From: Candidatus Krumholzibacteriia bacterium
GTDB taxonomy: Bacteria; Krumholzibacteriota; Krumholzibacteriia; LZORAL124-64-63
Assembly (NCBI GenBank): GCA_030643455.1
Contig: DAOWLV010000008.1
Coordinates: 1 to 19,546 of the forward strand
Length of the DNA: 19,546 nt
Direction of reading: 5' to 3'
Shown here: positions 1-6,176 of the stretch, one piece after another
Position numbering within the stretch: the first letter of the stretch is position 1
Layout of the letters: the number at the start of each line of letters is the position of its first letter
Program-made: the position numbers and the translations under genes
Notes under the pieces: model-generated
Databases searched by the model: none
The model's input: only the letters and a program-made list of their open reading frames with translations
Told to the model about the DNA's origin: nothing

Positions 1-669
1 CAAATGTCCCGAGATGTCCGCTCCTTCCACGATCACATGAACGTGACTGCTGCGGTTGTGGTGGGTCATTCGCCCTTCTTGGTTCTCGGCGTAAAACCCG
101 ACCAGGGTCACGGTCCGTTCCTGATCCGAGAAACGGCCAGGTGAAGGGCCATCAGGCGTGGCGATGGGACAGGCCCCGGCAATCACATGCAAATTGAGGT
201 CTGCAGCCAGGCCCTCGATTAAAAAAGGGAACGGTTGGGTCACGTCGATGCCGGCCTTCAGGGCCGCTGTGCGCACCACTTGTTCCACAGAGCTGAAGTC
301 AGCGAGTGCCGGCAAGATCTGCTCATGCCAGGCAGGCACCTCCGCCATAACCAACAGTGTTGCCCGAGCCCCATTTTGGTTGCGTACCGAATTCAGCTCG
401 CCATTGTCGAAGGTGGCAACGTGGACAACTCCGTCCAGCACCGTGATCTCTCCGGCCAGACCGGCCAGAGCCCCGATGGCGATCGTATGCTCGGAAGGCA
501 GCTTGGTCAGGGTAATGCGTTCTTCGGATTTCCCTTCGCGCAACACCTCGCGCATGGTGCCCCACGTTTGAATGGTCGGCATATCAGGCGGGTTTTCGCC
601 TGACACCTCGGCCGATGCCAAACAAGTGACCAGGATCAGGGGTAGCAGCAGGCGGATTGTGTTTGTCAT
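1..669 (-). CDS. Exported acetolactate decarboxylase-like protein (3' end beyond window)
   Basis: The frame opens at ATG 669-667 behind GGAGG (682-678) and stays open for 223 codons to the window edge, so the C-terminus is missing. Residues 1-20 form a hydrophobic Sec signal (IRLLLPLILV core). The mature part resembles alpha-acetolactate decarboxylase, which converts 2-acetolactate to acetoin using zinc. A GEITVLDG segment (Glu74) matches the N-terminal zinc-ligand region, and SHVHV...SGH gives His209, His211 and His222, the H-x-H-(10)-H spacing of the zinc-binding histidines. The last family glutamate would lie outside the window. It diverges from the MarR gene across 169 bp. In this window an exported location is inferred from the signal peptide; no acetolactate synthase gene is visible, so the substrate is not confirmed. 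A non-canonical member of the family is possible. Confidence 0.72.
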   Translation of the reverse strand, partial: MTNTIRLLLPLILVTCLASAEVSGENPPDMPTIQTWGTMREVLREGKSEERITLTKLPSEHTIAIGALAGLAGEITVLDGVVHVATFDNGELNSVRNQNGARATLLVMAEVPAWHEQILPALADFSSVEQVVRTAALKAGIDVTQPFPFLIEGLAADLNLHVIAGACPIATPDGPSPGRFSDQERTVTLVGFYAENQEGRMTHHNRSSHVHVIVEGADISGHL

Positions 670-781
670 CGTCTGGCCTCCGGAGCCTCAGGTGTCCTTT
701 CACTGAACATGGGGGAGGTGATTTTGCATTATTGAAGCGGGAAAGCCCACATTTTTCATGTTGCAGTCGAGATTTTCCCAC

Positions 782-823
782 TTGACACTGGTCGCTGGAT
801 TTATTATATGTATGCGCAAGCAT
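782..823 (+). promoter_or_regulatory. marR promoter with overlapping putative MarR operator (copy 1)
   Basis: TTGACA (782-787) and TATATG (805-810) are separated by 17 bp, a near-consensus sigma-70 promoter. Overlapping the -10 and the expected start site is ATGTATGC|GCAAGCAT (808-823), an imperfect palindrome centred on TGCGCA with 6 of 8 arm positions symmetrical. The sequence 806-822 is repeated exactly before the next gene. Binding there would block polymerase, so autorepression by the MarR protein is the natural inference. Confidence 0.65.
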
Positions 824-838
824 CAAAGAAGGGGCCCC

Positions 839-1276
839 ATGCCTAACTCGAATGAATACTACTTCGAACGCTGCCTCTACTTCACGGCCAATTCATTGGC
901 CCGTGAAATTACGCGTTATGCCGAAGAGGAATTCAGTCAGATCGGATTGACGCCCTCGCACGCATTTCTGTTGATGTTGGTTGCAGAACGTCCTGGTATC
1001 ACCCAGAAGGAGTTGGCGGGCGAGTTGAATCTGGCTCAGTCCACGGTCAGTCGCTTTGTAGATAGTTTAGTTGGTAAGGGACTGGTGGCCAAGAACGCAG
1101 AAGGGCGGCAGGTGCATGTGAACTCGACTCCGACCGGTACGGCGCTAATGCCTCGAATTTTTGAAGCCTGGAAGGCCATGTACGAAAATTACAGTGCCGT
1201 CCTGGGCAAGAAGAAGTCCACGGACCTGGTATTGGACACACACAAGGCTTCCCGGAAATTGAGCAAGAACGGCTGA
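839..1276 (+). CDS. MarR-family transcriptional regulator
   Basis: A 145-residue protein of ordinary MarR length. The start at 839 is chosen because AAGAAGGGG lies just upstream; an in-frame ATG at 758 is rejected because it would put the promoter and operator inside the coding region. The winged helix spans about residues 38-100: TPSHAFLLMLVAERPGITQK (helices 2-3), then LAGELNLAQSTVSRFVDSL (recognition helix), then the wing. Flanking N- and C-terminal helices form the dimer interface in this family. MarR proteins usually repress a neighbouring detoxification or efflux gene until a phenolic, quinone or oxidant ligand releases them. Here the next gene is an NAD(P)H oxidoreductase and both genes carry the same upstream 17-bp element, so this protein probably represses both. 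The ligand is unknown. Confidence 0.88.
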   Translation: MPNSNEYYFERCLYFTANSLAREITRYAEEEFSQIGLTPSHAFLLMLVAERPGITQKELAGELNLAQSTVSRFVDSLVGKGLVAKNAEGRQVHVNSTPTGTALMPRIFEAWKAMYENYSAVLGKKKSTDLVLDTHKASRKLSKNG

Positions 1277-1293
1277 TTTTTTTTGGCGTATAC

Positions 1294-1310
1294 ATATGTA
1301 TGCGCAAGCA
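1294..1310 (+). promoter_or_regulatory. Putative MarR operator (copy 2) before the oxidoreductase gene
   Basis: ATATGTATGCGCAAGCA at 1294-1310 repeats 806-822 exactly. It lies between the MarR stop (1276) and the oxidoreductase start (1336). Its left flank extends into a perfect 12-bp palindrome, ATACATATGTAT (1290-1301). No clear -35/-10 pair is visible here, so it could control a weak internal promoter or act as a roadblock to readthrough. Confidence 0.55.
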
Positions 1311-1335
1311 AACTCCGAATGAAAGGACCGAACAA

Positions 1336-1893
1336 ATGAAAAAGACCCTCGTCATCGTCGGCCACCCGGATCTCAATGGAGGTTCTCTGGCCAACCGCCT
1401 CATCGTCGATCGTCTGGAGCAGGAATCAGAAATGGAAATTCGCAACCTGGCCGAATTGTACCCCGACTTTGCCATCGATATCGAAGCGGAACAGGACGCC
1501 CTGTTGCGAGCCGACACCATTGTGTTGCAGTTTCCGTTTCACTGGTACAGCGTACCGGGCATCCTGAAAGAGTGGATCGACAAGGTGCTCGCCTACGGGT
1601 TTGCCTACGGGTCGACGGGCACCAAATTGAATGGCAAGAATTTCCTCCTTTCCTCGACCATTGGAGGACCGGTCGATGCCTATTGCCGCGAGGGCTACAA
1701 TACCTACACTATCGAGGAACTGATGAGGCCTCTGCATCAGACTGCCAAATTGTGTGGGATGAATTACATCGACCCCGTTATCAGCCACGGGATGATCTAC
1801 ATTCCGGACGTCTACAACGTGAAGGAAGAAGTCGAGGGGCGGGCGCGAGAGCATGGGGAGCATTTGGTTGCATCTATCGCCAAAGTGGCGTGA
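1336..1893 (+). CDS. NAD(P)H-dependent oxidoreductase, flavodoxin-2 fold (quinone reductase/KefF type)
   Basis: This is a 185-residue flavodoxin-like protein. The start at 1336 follows GAAAGGA; the longer frame from 1300 would make the operator repeat coding. The N-terminal KKTLVIVGHPDLNGGSLANR has the beta-1 strand and phosphate-binding loop of the Flavodoxin_2 family (HPxxxxS). The segment ADTIVLQFPFHWYSVPGILKEWIDKVLAYGFAYG is the family signature that contacts the flavin and NAD(P)H, with the usual P-x-W-Y-S-x-P motif, and HGM/IPDVY near the C-terminus is also typical. Such enzymes are cytoplasmic FMN/FAD two-electron reductases of quinones and similar electrophiles. The upstream MarR gene fits inducible quinone or electrophile defence. 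The exact substrate cannot be read from sequence. Confidence 0.87.
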   Translation: MKKTLVIVGHPDLNGGSLANRLIVDRLEQESEMEIRNLAELYPDFAIDIEAEQDALLRADTIVLQFPFHWYSVPGILKEWIDKVLAYGFAYGSTGTKLNGKNFLLSSTIGGPVDAYCREGYNTYTIEELMRPLHQTAKLCGMNYIDPVISHGMIYIPDVYNVKEEVEGRAREHGEHLVASIAKVA

Positions 1894-1982
1894 GGCACTT
1901 GAATGAGTGGGGGAGGGTGATGGCGCTGCCTGAGCTGGAACTCCAGACTTCGAATGTACGCCGGTCGTTGCCACGTTCGCAA

Positions 1983-2732
1983 TCAGGCGTCCTGGATAGA
2001 CACCGGCCGCAAGGGCTCGTCCCCAGTCAAGCCTGTTATCGCCCGTCCCATTATGCGCCCACTGGTCAGGTCAATTACCGCGTGCAGCAATATGGCGATG
2101 AACAACGAACCACTGAACACGGTCAACAGGGCCATGACCAGACCTGCCAGGGCGGCCTTGCCTATCCCCACCCAACCCTGGTAGACGTGGGCCAGACCGA
2201 ATATCGCTGAAGTCAGGGCCACCGCCGTCCACATTCCCAGGACCGGGGCCAGTGCTGCCAGAAGGAAACCCCGATAGAGGATCTCTTCACAAACACCGGC
2301 CGTAATCGAGACCAGGACGAACAGGCGGTCTTCTTTTGGCGTTTTGGGGGCCAAATGGCCAAGTTCACCCATTTGTTCCCGGGCTTCCGCCAACTTCTCG
2401 GGACTGCCCATCACTGTTTTCATCTGGAAGATCATGAACAGCATACCGGCGAGGCCCAGGCCGATGGCCAACCATTGCCAGCCAGCGGCCATCGGGATCA
2501 GGCCCAGGGAATCCAGGTCCCGGCCGGCACCCAGCCACCAGACAAGGAAGGCCAGGGTCAGTCCCCATTCCATGACGAGGATCCAGTTGTAGGTCTTGAT
2601 CAGGGCATCGGAGCGACCCTCTTCGACCCAACGGGTGAGACGGCGAAAATCCCAGATTCCCAGAAGGGGCAACGCGACCCCCATGATCAGGAGAGTAACC
2701 AGGGCAAAGGTATCGAGGGCGTTGGGGTTCAT
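1983..2732 (-). CDS. CPBP-family intramembrane metalloprotease (CAAX/Abi type)
   Basis: A 249-residue, very hydrophobic protein. The start is at 2732, one base after the TGA of the upstream regulator and behind AAGGCGG; ATGs at 2759 and 2789 lie inside the upstream gene. The three diagnostic motifs are present in the C-terminal half: EExxxR (Glu149, Glu150, Arg154 in CEEILYRG), FxxxH (Phe178, His182 in FGLAH) and HxxxD (His217, Asp221 in HAVID). Several transmembrane helices run through about residues 8-26, 50-67, 83-103, 138-175 and 188-217. The fold is that of CAAX prenyl endopeptidase Rce1 and bacterial CPBP/Abi proteases, which cut substrates within the membrane. The bacterial target is unknown. 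The one-base spacing to the regulator indicates co-expression and translational coupling. Confidence 0.9.
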   Translation of the reverse strand: MNPNALDTFALVTLLIMGVALPLLGIWDFRRLTRWVEEGRSDALIKTYNWILVMEWGLTLAFLVWWLGAGRDLDSLGLIPMAAGWQWLAIGLGLAGMLFMIFQMKTVMGSPEKLAEAREQMGELGHLAPKTPKEDRLFVLVSITAGVCEEILYRGFLLAALAPVLGMWTAVALTSAIFGLAHVYQGWVGIGKAALAGLVMALLTVFSGSLFIAILLHAVIDLTSGRIMGRAITGLTGDEPLRPVSIQDA

Positions 2733-2733
2733 T

Positions 2734-3348
2734 TCATCCGCCTTTTTGGGATTGGGCATTGTCCCGGCCCTTGAGGGGCAACAGGGCAACGGTCAGGGAA
2801 AGATGCTGTTCGTCAGGGAAGGGCTTGTTGGCCTTGGCAGCTTCAGATGCCAAAAGATCCTCAATGGCCTCCAGGTGTTTGTTGATCCTGGCCAGAAGTT
2901 TTGGCGAGGCGCGAAAATGCATCCGGGTAGCGAACAGGTTTCGGTCCGGACCCTCGGTCAGGCTGTCGCCAGAGCGAAGGGCCGCCCCAAGATCACGTTC
3001 AGCCATTCGAAAGGCCGAAGCCATGGTTTTGACGATATGATCCACCGCGGAATCATCGCCCCTGGGGACCGCCACCTCGATCCGGGATGCCACCGGGAGG
3101 AATAGCGCTTCATACCTTTTACCTTTGGGCCGCGTTCCTGCGCGGTGCAAGAGACCGGCCTTCTCGAGCATCCCTACATGATGGTAGAGCGATCCCGCGG
3201 TTCGTCCCATGAGCCCGGCCATGTCGGCGATGGCGAGGGGTTCGGGGGAGGTGAACAGTCCCAGGATCTCCAGGCGCAGGGGAGAGGCCAGCGCGGTACG
3301 TTGGTCCGGACCGGAGGCTCTCATGGTTTTGCATTTCTTTGTTTTCAT
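2734..3348 (-). CDS. ArsR-like winged-helix transcriptional regulator
   Basis: A 204-residue protein. Residues about 14-80 form an ArsR/HTH_20-type winged helix: RTALASPLRLEILGLFTSPE, then IADMAGLMGRTAGSLYHHVGMLEKAGLL with the recognition helix, then KGKRYEAL as the wing. The remaining ~120 residues are mostly helical, longer than in metal-sensing ArsR proteins, and contain no obvious Cys/His metal site, so a small-molecule or protein signal is more likely than a metal. ATG 3348 has no strong ribosome site; Met9 (3324) is an alternative start. It is the first gene of a two-gene unit with the CPBP protease one base downstream. It likely regulates its own unit from the AT-rich region upstream; that is inference. 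Confidence 0.8.
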   Translation of the reverse strand: MKTKKCKTMRASGPDQRTALASPLRLEILGLFTSPEPLAIADMAGLMGRTAGSLYHHVGMLEKAGLLHRAGTRPKGKRYEALFLPVASRIEVAVPRGDDSAVDHIVKTMASAFRMAERDLGAALRSGDSLTEGPDRNLFATRMHFRASPKLLARINKHLEAIEDLLASEAAKANKPFPDEQHLSLTVALLPLKGRDNAQSQKGG

Positions 3349-3434
3349 GGTTACAAAGTACGTTTAATATTCAAATTTCACCATATTTTTAAATAAAAAA
3401 TTTAAAATTAATTAAATATATGTCGCTATGGGAG
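3349..3434. promoter_or_regulatory. AT-rich promoter island with inverted repeat upstream of the ArsR-like gene
   Basis: These 86 bp between the acyl-CoA dehydrogenase stop and the regulator start are strikingly AT-rich from about 3365 to 3420, in a GC-rich window. ATTTTTAAAT (3385-3394) and ATTTAAAAT (3400-3408) form a near-perfect inverted repeat around AAAAA. On the minus strand TTTAAA-18 bp-TATTAA is a possible promoter, but in such AT-rich DNA this is weak evidence. The region probably holds the promoter and an operator of the regulator-protease unit. Confidence 0.4.
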
Positions 3435-5132
3435 TTACTCATTCATGGCGTATGACCCACCCATGGAGTACACATGTTCGAGCCAAACCCGGTCGAAGCG
3501 ATCCGTGTCGACGGCGGGCCTGCGCATCATCTGGCTGCAGTGCCACTGCTGCAGCTTGCTTGCCGAAGGTTTGTCGCGCAGCTGAAGGGCGTAGGCTGAG
3601 AAATCACGCACCATGAATTCGAATATCTGGTCGATGGTATCGTCGTCGATCCCGCAGATTTTTGCGTTTTCCAGGACCAGCTGCCCATAGACCACCAAGG
3701 TGAACATCTGTCCCAGTGCAAGCAGGAAATCGATGTCGCGGCTTTGACTCTTGCTTGGTCGGGCCAGAAGGAGCATCCGCTTCAGCACTGCCGTCTGTTT
3801 GCGGAACACACGCACGTTGGGCAGGTTGCACCCGGCATAGGTGCGGGAATAGTCATGGAACCGCACCTTGCCCAATCCGCGGGCGCGGCCCTGGTTGAAC
3901 AGGAACTCGTCGTCCGCCGCCTGGTCCTGGCGCCCAACCTCCGGGAATTCGTCGGACTTGAAGAAGTAGTTGGCCATGAACTTCATGATCAGGGCGATGT
4001 TGACATGGACCGTGCCCTCCAGCTTGGGCAGGGCCCTGATGTCGCGTGCCGCAATTTCGAAGAAGGTGTCTTTTTCGAATCCCTTGGCGGCGATCACGTC
4101 CCAGAGCAGGTTGATCACTTCCTCGCCCTGTGTGGTCACTTTCATTTTGACGATGGCGTTGTAAAGCAGGTAGCGCCGGTCGTCCGAAGAGCCGACACGC
4201 ATATAGTCGGCGGCCCGAAGGGCAAAGAGCCGCATGGCGACCAGGCGGGCGTATGCGTCGACGAAAAGGTTGCGCACATGGAGGAAGTCGGTCACGGGGT
4301 TCCCGTAGAGAATACGTGCGGAGGCGTGGTTGATCGATTCGTGGAAAGCGTGGGTGCACATCCCGATCGATGCCCAGCCCAGATTGTATTTGCCGATGTT
4401 GACCGTGTTCATCGCCGTATCCCAGGCCTTGTCGCCGCGGGCGATGATATCCGCTTCGGTGACCGGGTAGTCGTGAAGGGCGAACTCGGCAACAAAATTC
4501 TGGCTGGCCACCACGTTCTTGACCAGTTCGTATCTTTCGTGGTTGAAGTCCGCTGCGAAGAAGACGAATTCGCCGGTGTCGGCCATCTTGCCGAGGGTCG
4601 ATACCAACGGAGCCTCGTTGCCGTTGCCGATGTAGTACTTGGACCCGTTGGCCAGCCAGGTTCGGTCGGCCTGGGGGGTCAAGGTCATTTCGGTGGAGTA
4701 GACATCCGCGCCGTGGTCCCGTTCGGACAAACCGAAAGCGAAGACCGCGCCCTCGCGAAGAAGATCCGCTGCCCGTTTCTTCACGCCATCATTTTCGGAC
4801 ATCCAGACCGGGCCCAAACCGAGGATCGAAACCTGCCAGGTGTACCAGTAGGCCAGGCCGTAGAAGCCGAGGATTTCGTTGAACCGGGCAATCCGGTAAG
4901 TGTCCCATCGTTGTGGGCCGCTGCCGTACCGTGAAGGGGTGAGCAGCGTCGCAAACACCTGTTCCTTTTTGACGAATTCCAGGAATTCGGAATACCAGAC
5001 CCGCTTTTGATCGTCTTCCTTGATGCTGGCTTTCCCCTTGTTCTCAAAAAACCGGATTGTCTTGCGCATGATTTCGTGGGAAGTTTCATCAAGGTTGCCC
5101 GGGTCGAAATCTTGAGGATTGAACAGGAACAT
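3435..5132 (-). CDS. Acyl-CoA dehydrogenase-like flavoprotein with long C-terminal extension
   Basis: A 565-residue protein starting at 5132, where AAGGAG sits seven bases upstream; the in-frame ATG at 5165 lacks such a site. Residues ~20-390 match the acyl-CoA dehydrogenase fold: a helical N-domain, a beta domain with FAFGLSERDHGADV (~131-144, the position of the usual TEPDAGSD flavin/substrate loop) and NGSKYYIGN, then a helical C-domain. LEGTVHVN (~371-378) corresponds to the YEGTSEIQ motif, so Glu372 is the likely catalytic base. FAD-dependent alpha,beta-dehydrogenation of an acyl-CoA is therefore expected. Residues ~395-565 are an additional helical region not found in ordinary ~380-residue dehydrogenases; acyl-CoA oxidases and VLCAD have extensions of comparable size. 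The substrate is not evident. The gene is divergent from the globin gene and separated by 83 bp. Confidence 0.82.
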   Translation of the reverse strand: MFLFNPQDFDPGNLDETSHEIMRKTIRFFENKGKASIKEDDQKRVWYSEFLEFVKKEQVFATLLTPSRYGSGPQRWDTYRIARFNEILGFYGLAYWYTWQVSILGLGPVWMSENDGVKKRAADLLREGAVFAFGLSERDHGADVYSTEMTLTPQADRTWLANGSKYYIGNGNEAPLVSTLGKMADTGEFVFFAADFNHERYELVKNVVASQNFVAEFALHDYPVTEADIIARGDKAWDTAMNTVNIGKYNLGWASIGMCTHAFHESINHASARILYGNPVTDFLHVRNLFVDAYARLVAMRLFALRAADYMRVGSSDDRRYLLYNAIVKMKVTTQGEEVINLLWDVIAAKGFEKDTFFEIAARDIRALPKLEGTVHVNIALIMKFMANYFFKSDEFPEVGRQDQAADDEFLFNQGRARGLGKVRFHDYSRTYAGCNLPNVRVFRKQTAVLKRMLLLARPSKSQSRDIDFLLALGQMFTLVVYGQLVLENAKICGIDDDTIDQIFEFMVRDFSAYALQLRDKPSASKLQQWHCSQMMRRPAVDTDRFDRVWLEHVYSMGGSYAMNE

Positions 5133-5165
5133 GATTTCTCCTTCAAGCGGCTTCACGGGTTTCAC

Positions 5166-5184
5166 GGCTCAACGAGGTTAAGCC
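5166..5184. promoter_or_regulatory. Dyad-symmetric candidate operator between divergent dehydrogenase and globin genes
   Basis: GGCTCAACGAGGTTAAGCC is a 19-bp dyad centred at 5175 in which 7 of 8 arm positions pair. It lies in the middle of the 83-bp space between two divergent starts (5132 and 5216), a usual place for a shared operator. Next to it TTCACGG occurs twice in direct order (5152-5158 and 5161-5167). The binding protein is unknown. Confidence 0.35.
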
Positions 5185-5215
5185 AGGCTGATGAGAATTT
5201 CCATGGGAGATCAAC

Positions 5216-5578
5216 ATGTCCGATATCACCACAACCGAAGACATCACAAAATTCATGGAGCTCTTCTACGACAAGTTGCTGAGCAACCCCATCGCGGCTC
5301 CCTTGTTTGCCGACATCGATATGCAGGCCCATATGCCGCGTGTGGTGTCCTTCTGGGAGGGCATCGCTTTCGGCGACAGCCAGTACCGCGGTTCGCCGTT
5401 CGAGCCACATGTGCCCCTCGCCTTGACCAGCGAGCACTTTTCCATCTGGTTCGAGACCTTCTGTTCCTGTCTGGATGACCTGTTTGAAGGGCCCACGGCC
5501 ACGATGGTGAAAGAACGTGCCCGCTCGATTGTGTTCATCTTTTCCTCCAAGCTCGGGCTTTCGCCACCGGTGATCTAG
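5216..5578 (+). CDS. Group III truncated hemoglobin
   Basis: A 120-residue globin, the usual length for this class, starting at 5216 behind GGGAGA. The family marks are visible: FYDKLLSNP with Tyr18 at helix position B10, VVSFWEG in helix E, and SPFEPHVPL in which His65 aligns with the proximal heme-binding histidine (F8) of Campylobacter Ctb-type globins. LTSEHFSIWFETF supplies the conserved HF..W of helix G (Trp78). Group III globins bind O2, CO and NO and are thought to act in peroxidase-like or NO/O2 chemistry; none is established here. The gene is divergent from the acyl-CoA dehydrogenase-like gene. Its stop codon abuts the relic of another gene on the opposite strand, so its 3' side is a recombination boundary. 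Confidence 0.9.
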   Translation: MSDITTTEDITKFMELFYDKLLSNPIAAPLFADIDMQAHMPRVVSFWEGIAFGDSQYRGSPFEPHVPLALTSEHFSIWFETFCSCLDDLFEGPTATMVKERARSIVFIFSSKLGLSPPVI

Positions 5579-5581
5579 TTG

Positions 5582-5641
5582 GTTGCCTTCGCCGATCTCG
5601 GCAAATTTCTTCAATTGATCCGGACGATAGTATTCAGTCAT
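5582..5641 (-). pseudogene. 5' relic of a carboxymuconolactone-decarboxylase/peroxidase-like gene
   Basis: On the minus strand ATG 5641, behind a GGGGGCGG ribosome site, starts MTEYYRPDQLKKFAEIGEGN. This resembles the N-terminus of the small carboxymuconolactone-decarboxylase-family proteins of the arsenosugar-associated, peroxidase-like type (x-YY-x-P-x-DL-x-KFG-x-IG). After these 20 codons the frame runs into the antisense of the globin stop codon and then reads only as the globin's complement. The 5' end and ribosome site therefore survive while the body of the gene is gone. The family match rests on 20 residues recalled from memory, so confidence is moderate. Confidence 0.5.
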
Positions 5642-6176
5642 TTCCGCCCCCATTCCTGTTCATGGGAGGGTATGCAGTTGCGCCTCACCCTCCATCAACC
5701 ACACTGCCGTTTTGGCGTAGAAGTAGAAAATGAAAATTCACTTCAACCGTCAACGCATGAATCCATATTCAAGGCCGAATCGCGACATTCTCCTACCTGA
5801 TCTATATTGTTGCTACTGCGCCACCGGTGCGGTAGGATGAGCACTGATGGGATGGGAGACCTGTTACGTGCCCGAATAACTGAAGAACATGGTATCCGGG
5901 GGATCAACTGTTTCCATGACACATATGATTCGCAGCCTACTACAAGCAGGAAAATAACACCGGCCCTGACCCAGGTGTTATTCGCGTATTGTTGTGGAAA
6001 TGGTCCTTCCCCGGTATCCGGTGGGGGGCAAACGTGCCGTATTTCAAATCAAACCGGTTTCGCCCACCGATCTTTCCCAAGCCTTGTCCGATATCCGATT
6101 TCCCGAAGAAGGAACGCGGGTGGATTGACCCCGAATTGCGGTGTGTGGTCCCCGGCATATACGAGGAGTTGCCAAC
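5642..6176. other. Intergenic region without a convincing gene; one perfect inverted repeat
   Basis: About 535 bp with no frame showing credible protein features on either strand. It contains AATAACACC (5953-5961) and GGTGTTATT (5974-5982), a perfect 9-bp inverted repeat with a 12-nt loop. On the minus strand the right arm continues into TTTT, so a weak terminator or an operator is possible. The first part should carry the promoter of the lost minus-strand gene, and the last part the promoter of the secreted-protein operon; I see no clear -35/-10 pair for the latter. Confidence 0.5.

Noticed and set aside
1277..1284. Run of eight T directly after the MarR stop as an intrinsic terminator
   Set aside because: No GC-rich stem precedes it, and the oxidoreductase lies close downstream with its own operator-like site.
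3744..4934. 396-codon plus-strand frame opposite the acyl-CoA dehydrogenase
   Set aside because: It is a GC-driven shadow: rich in V, G, H and D with no domain, no ribosome site, and it lies antisense to a well-supported gene.
5162..5581. Downstream continuation of the minus-strand frame beginning with the 20-codon relic
   Set aside because: After the first 20 codons it reads only the complement of the globin gene; it is not a real protein.
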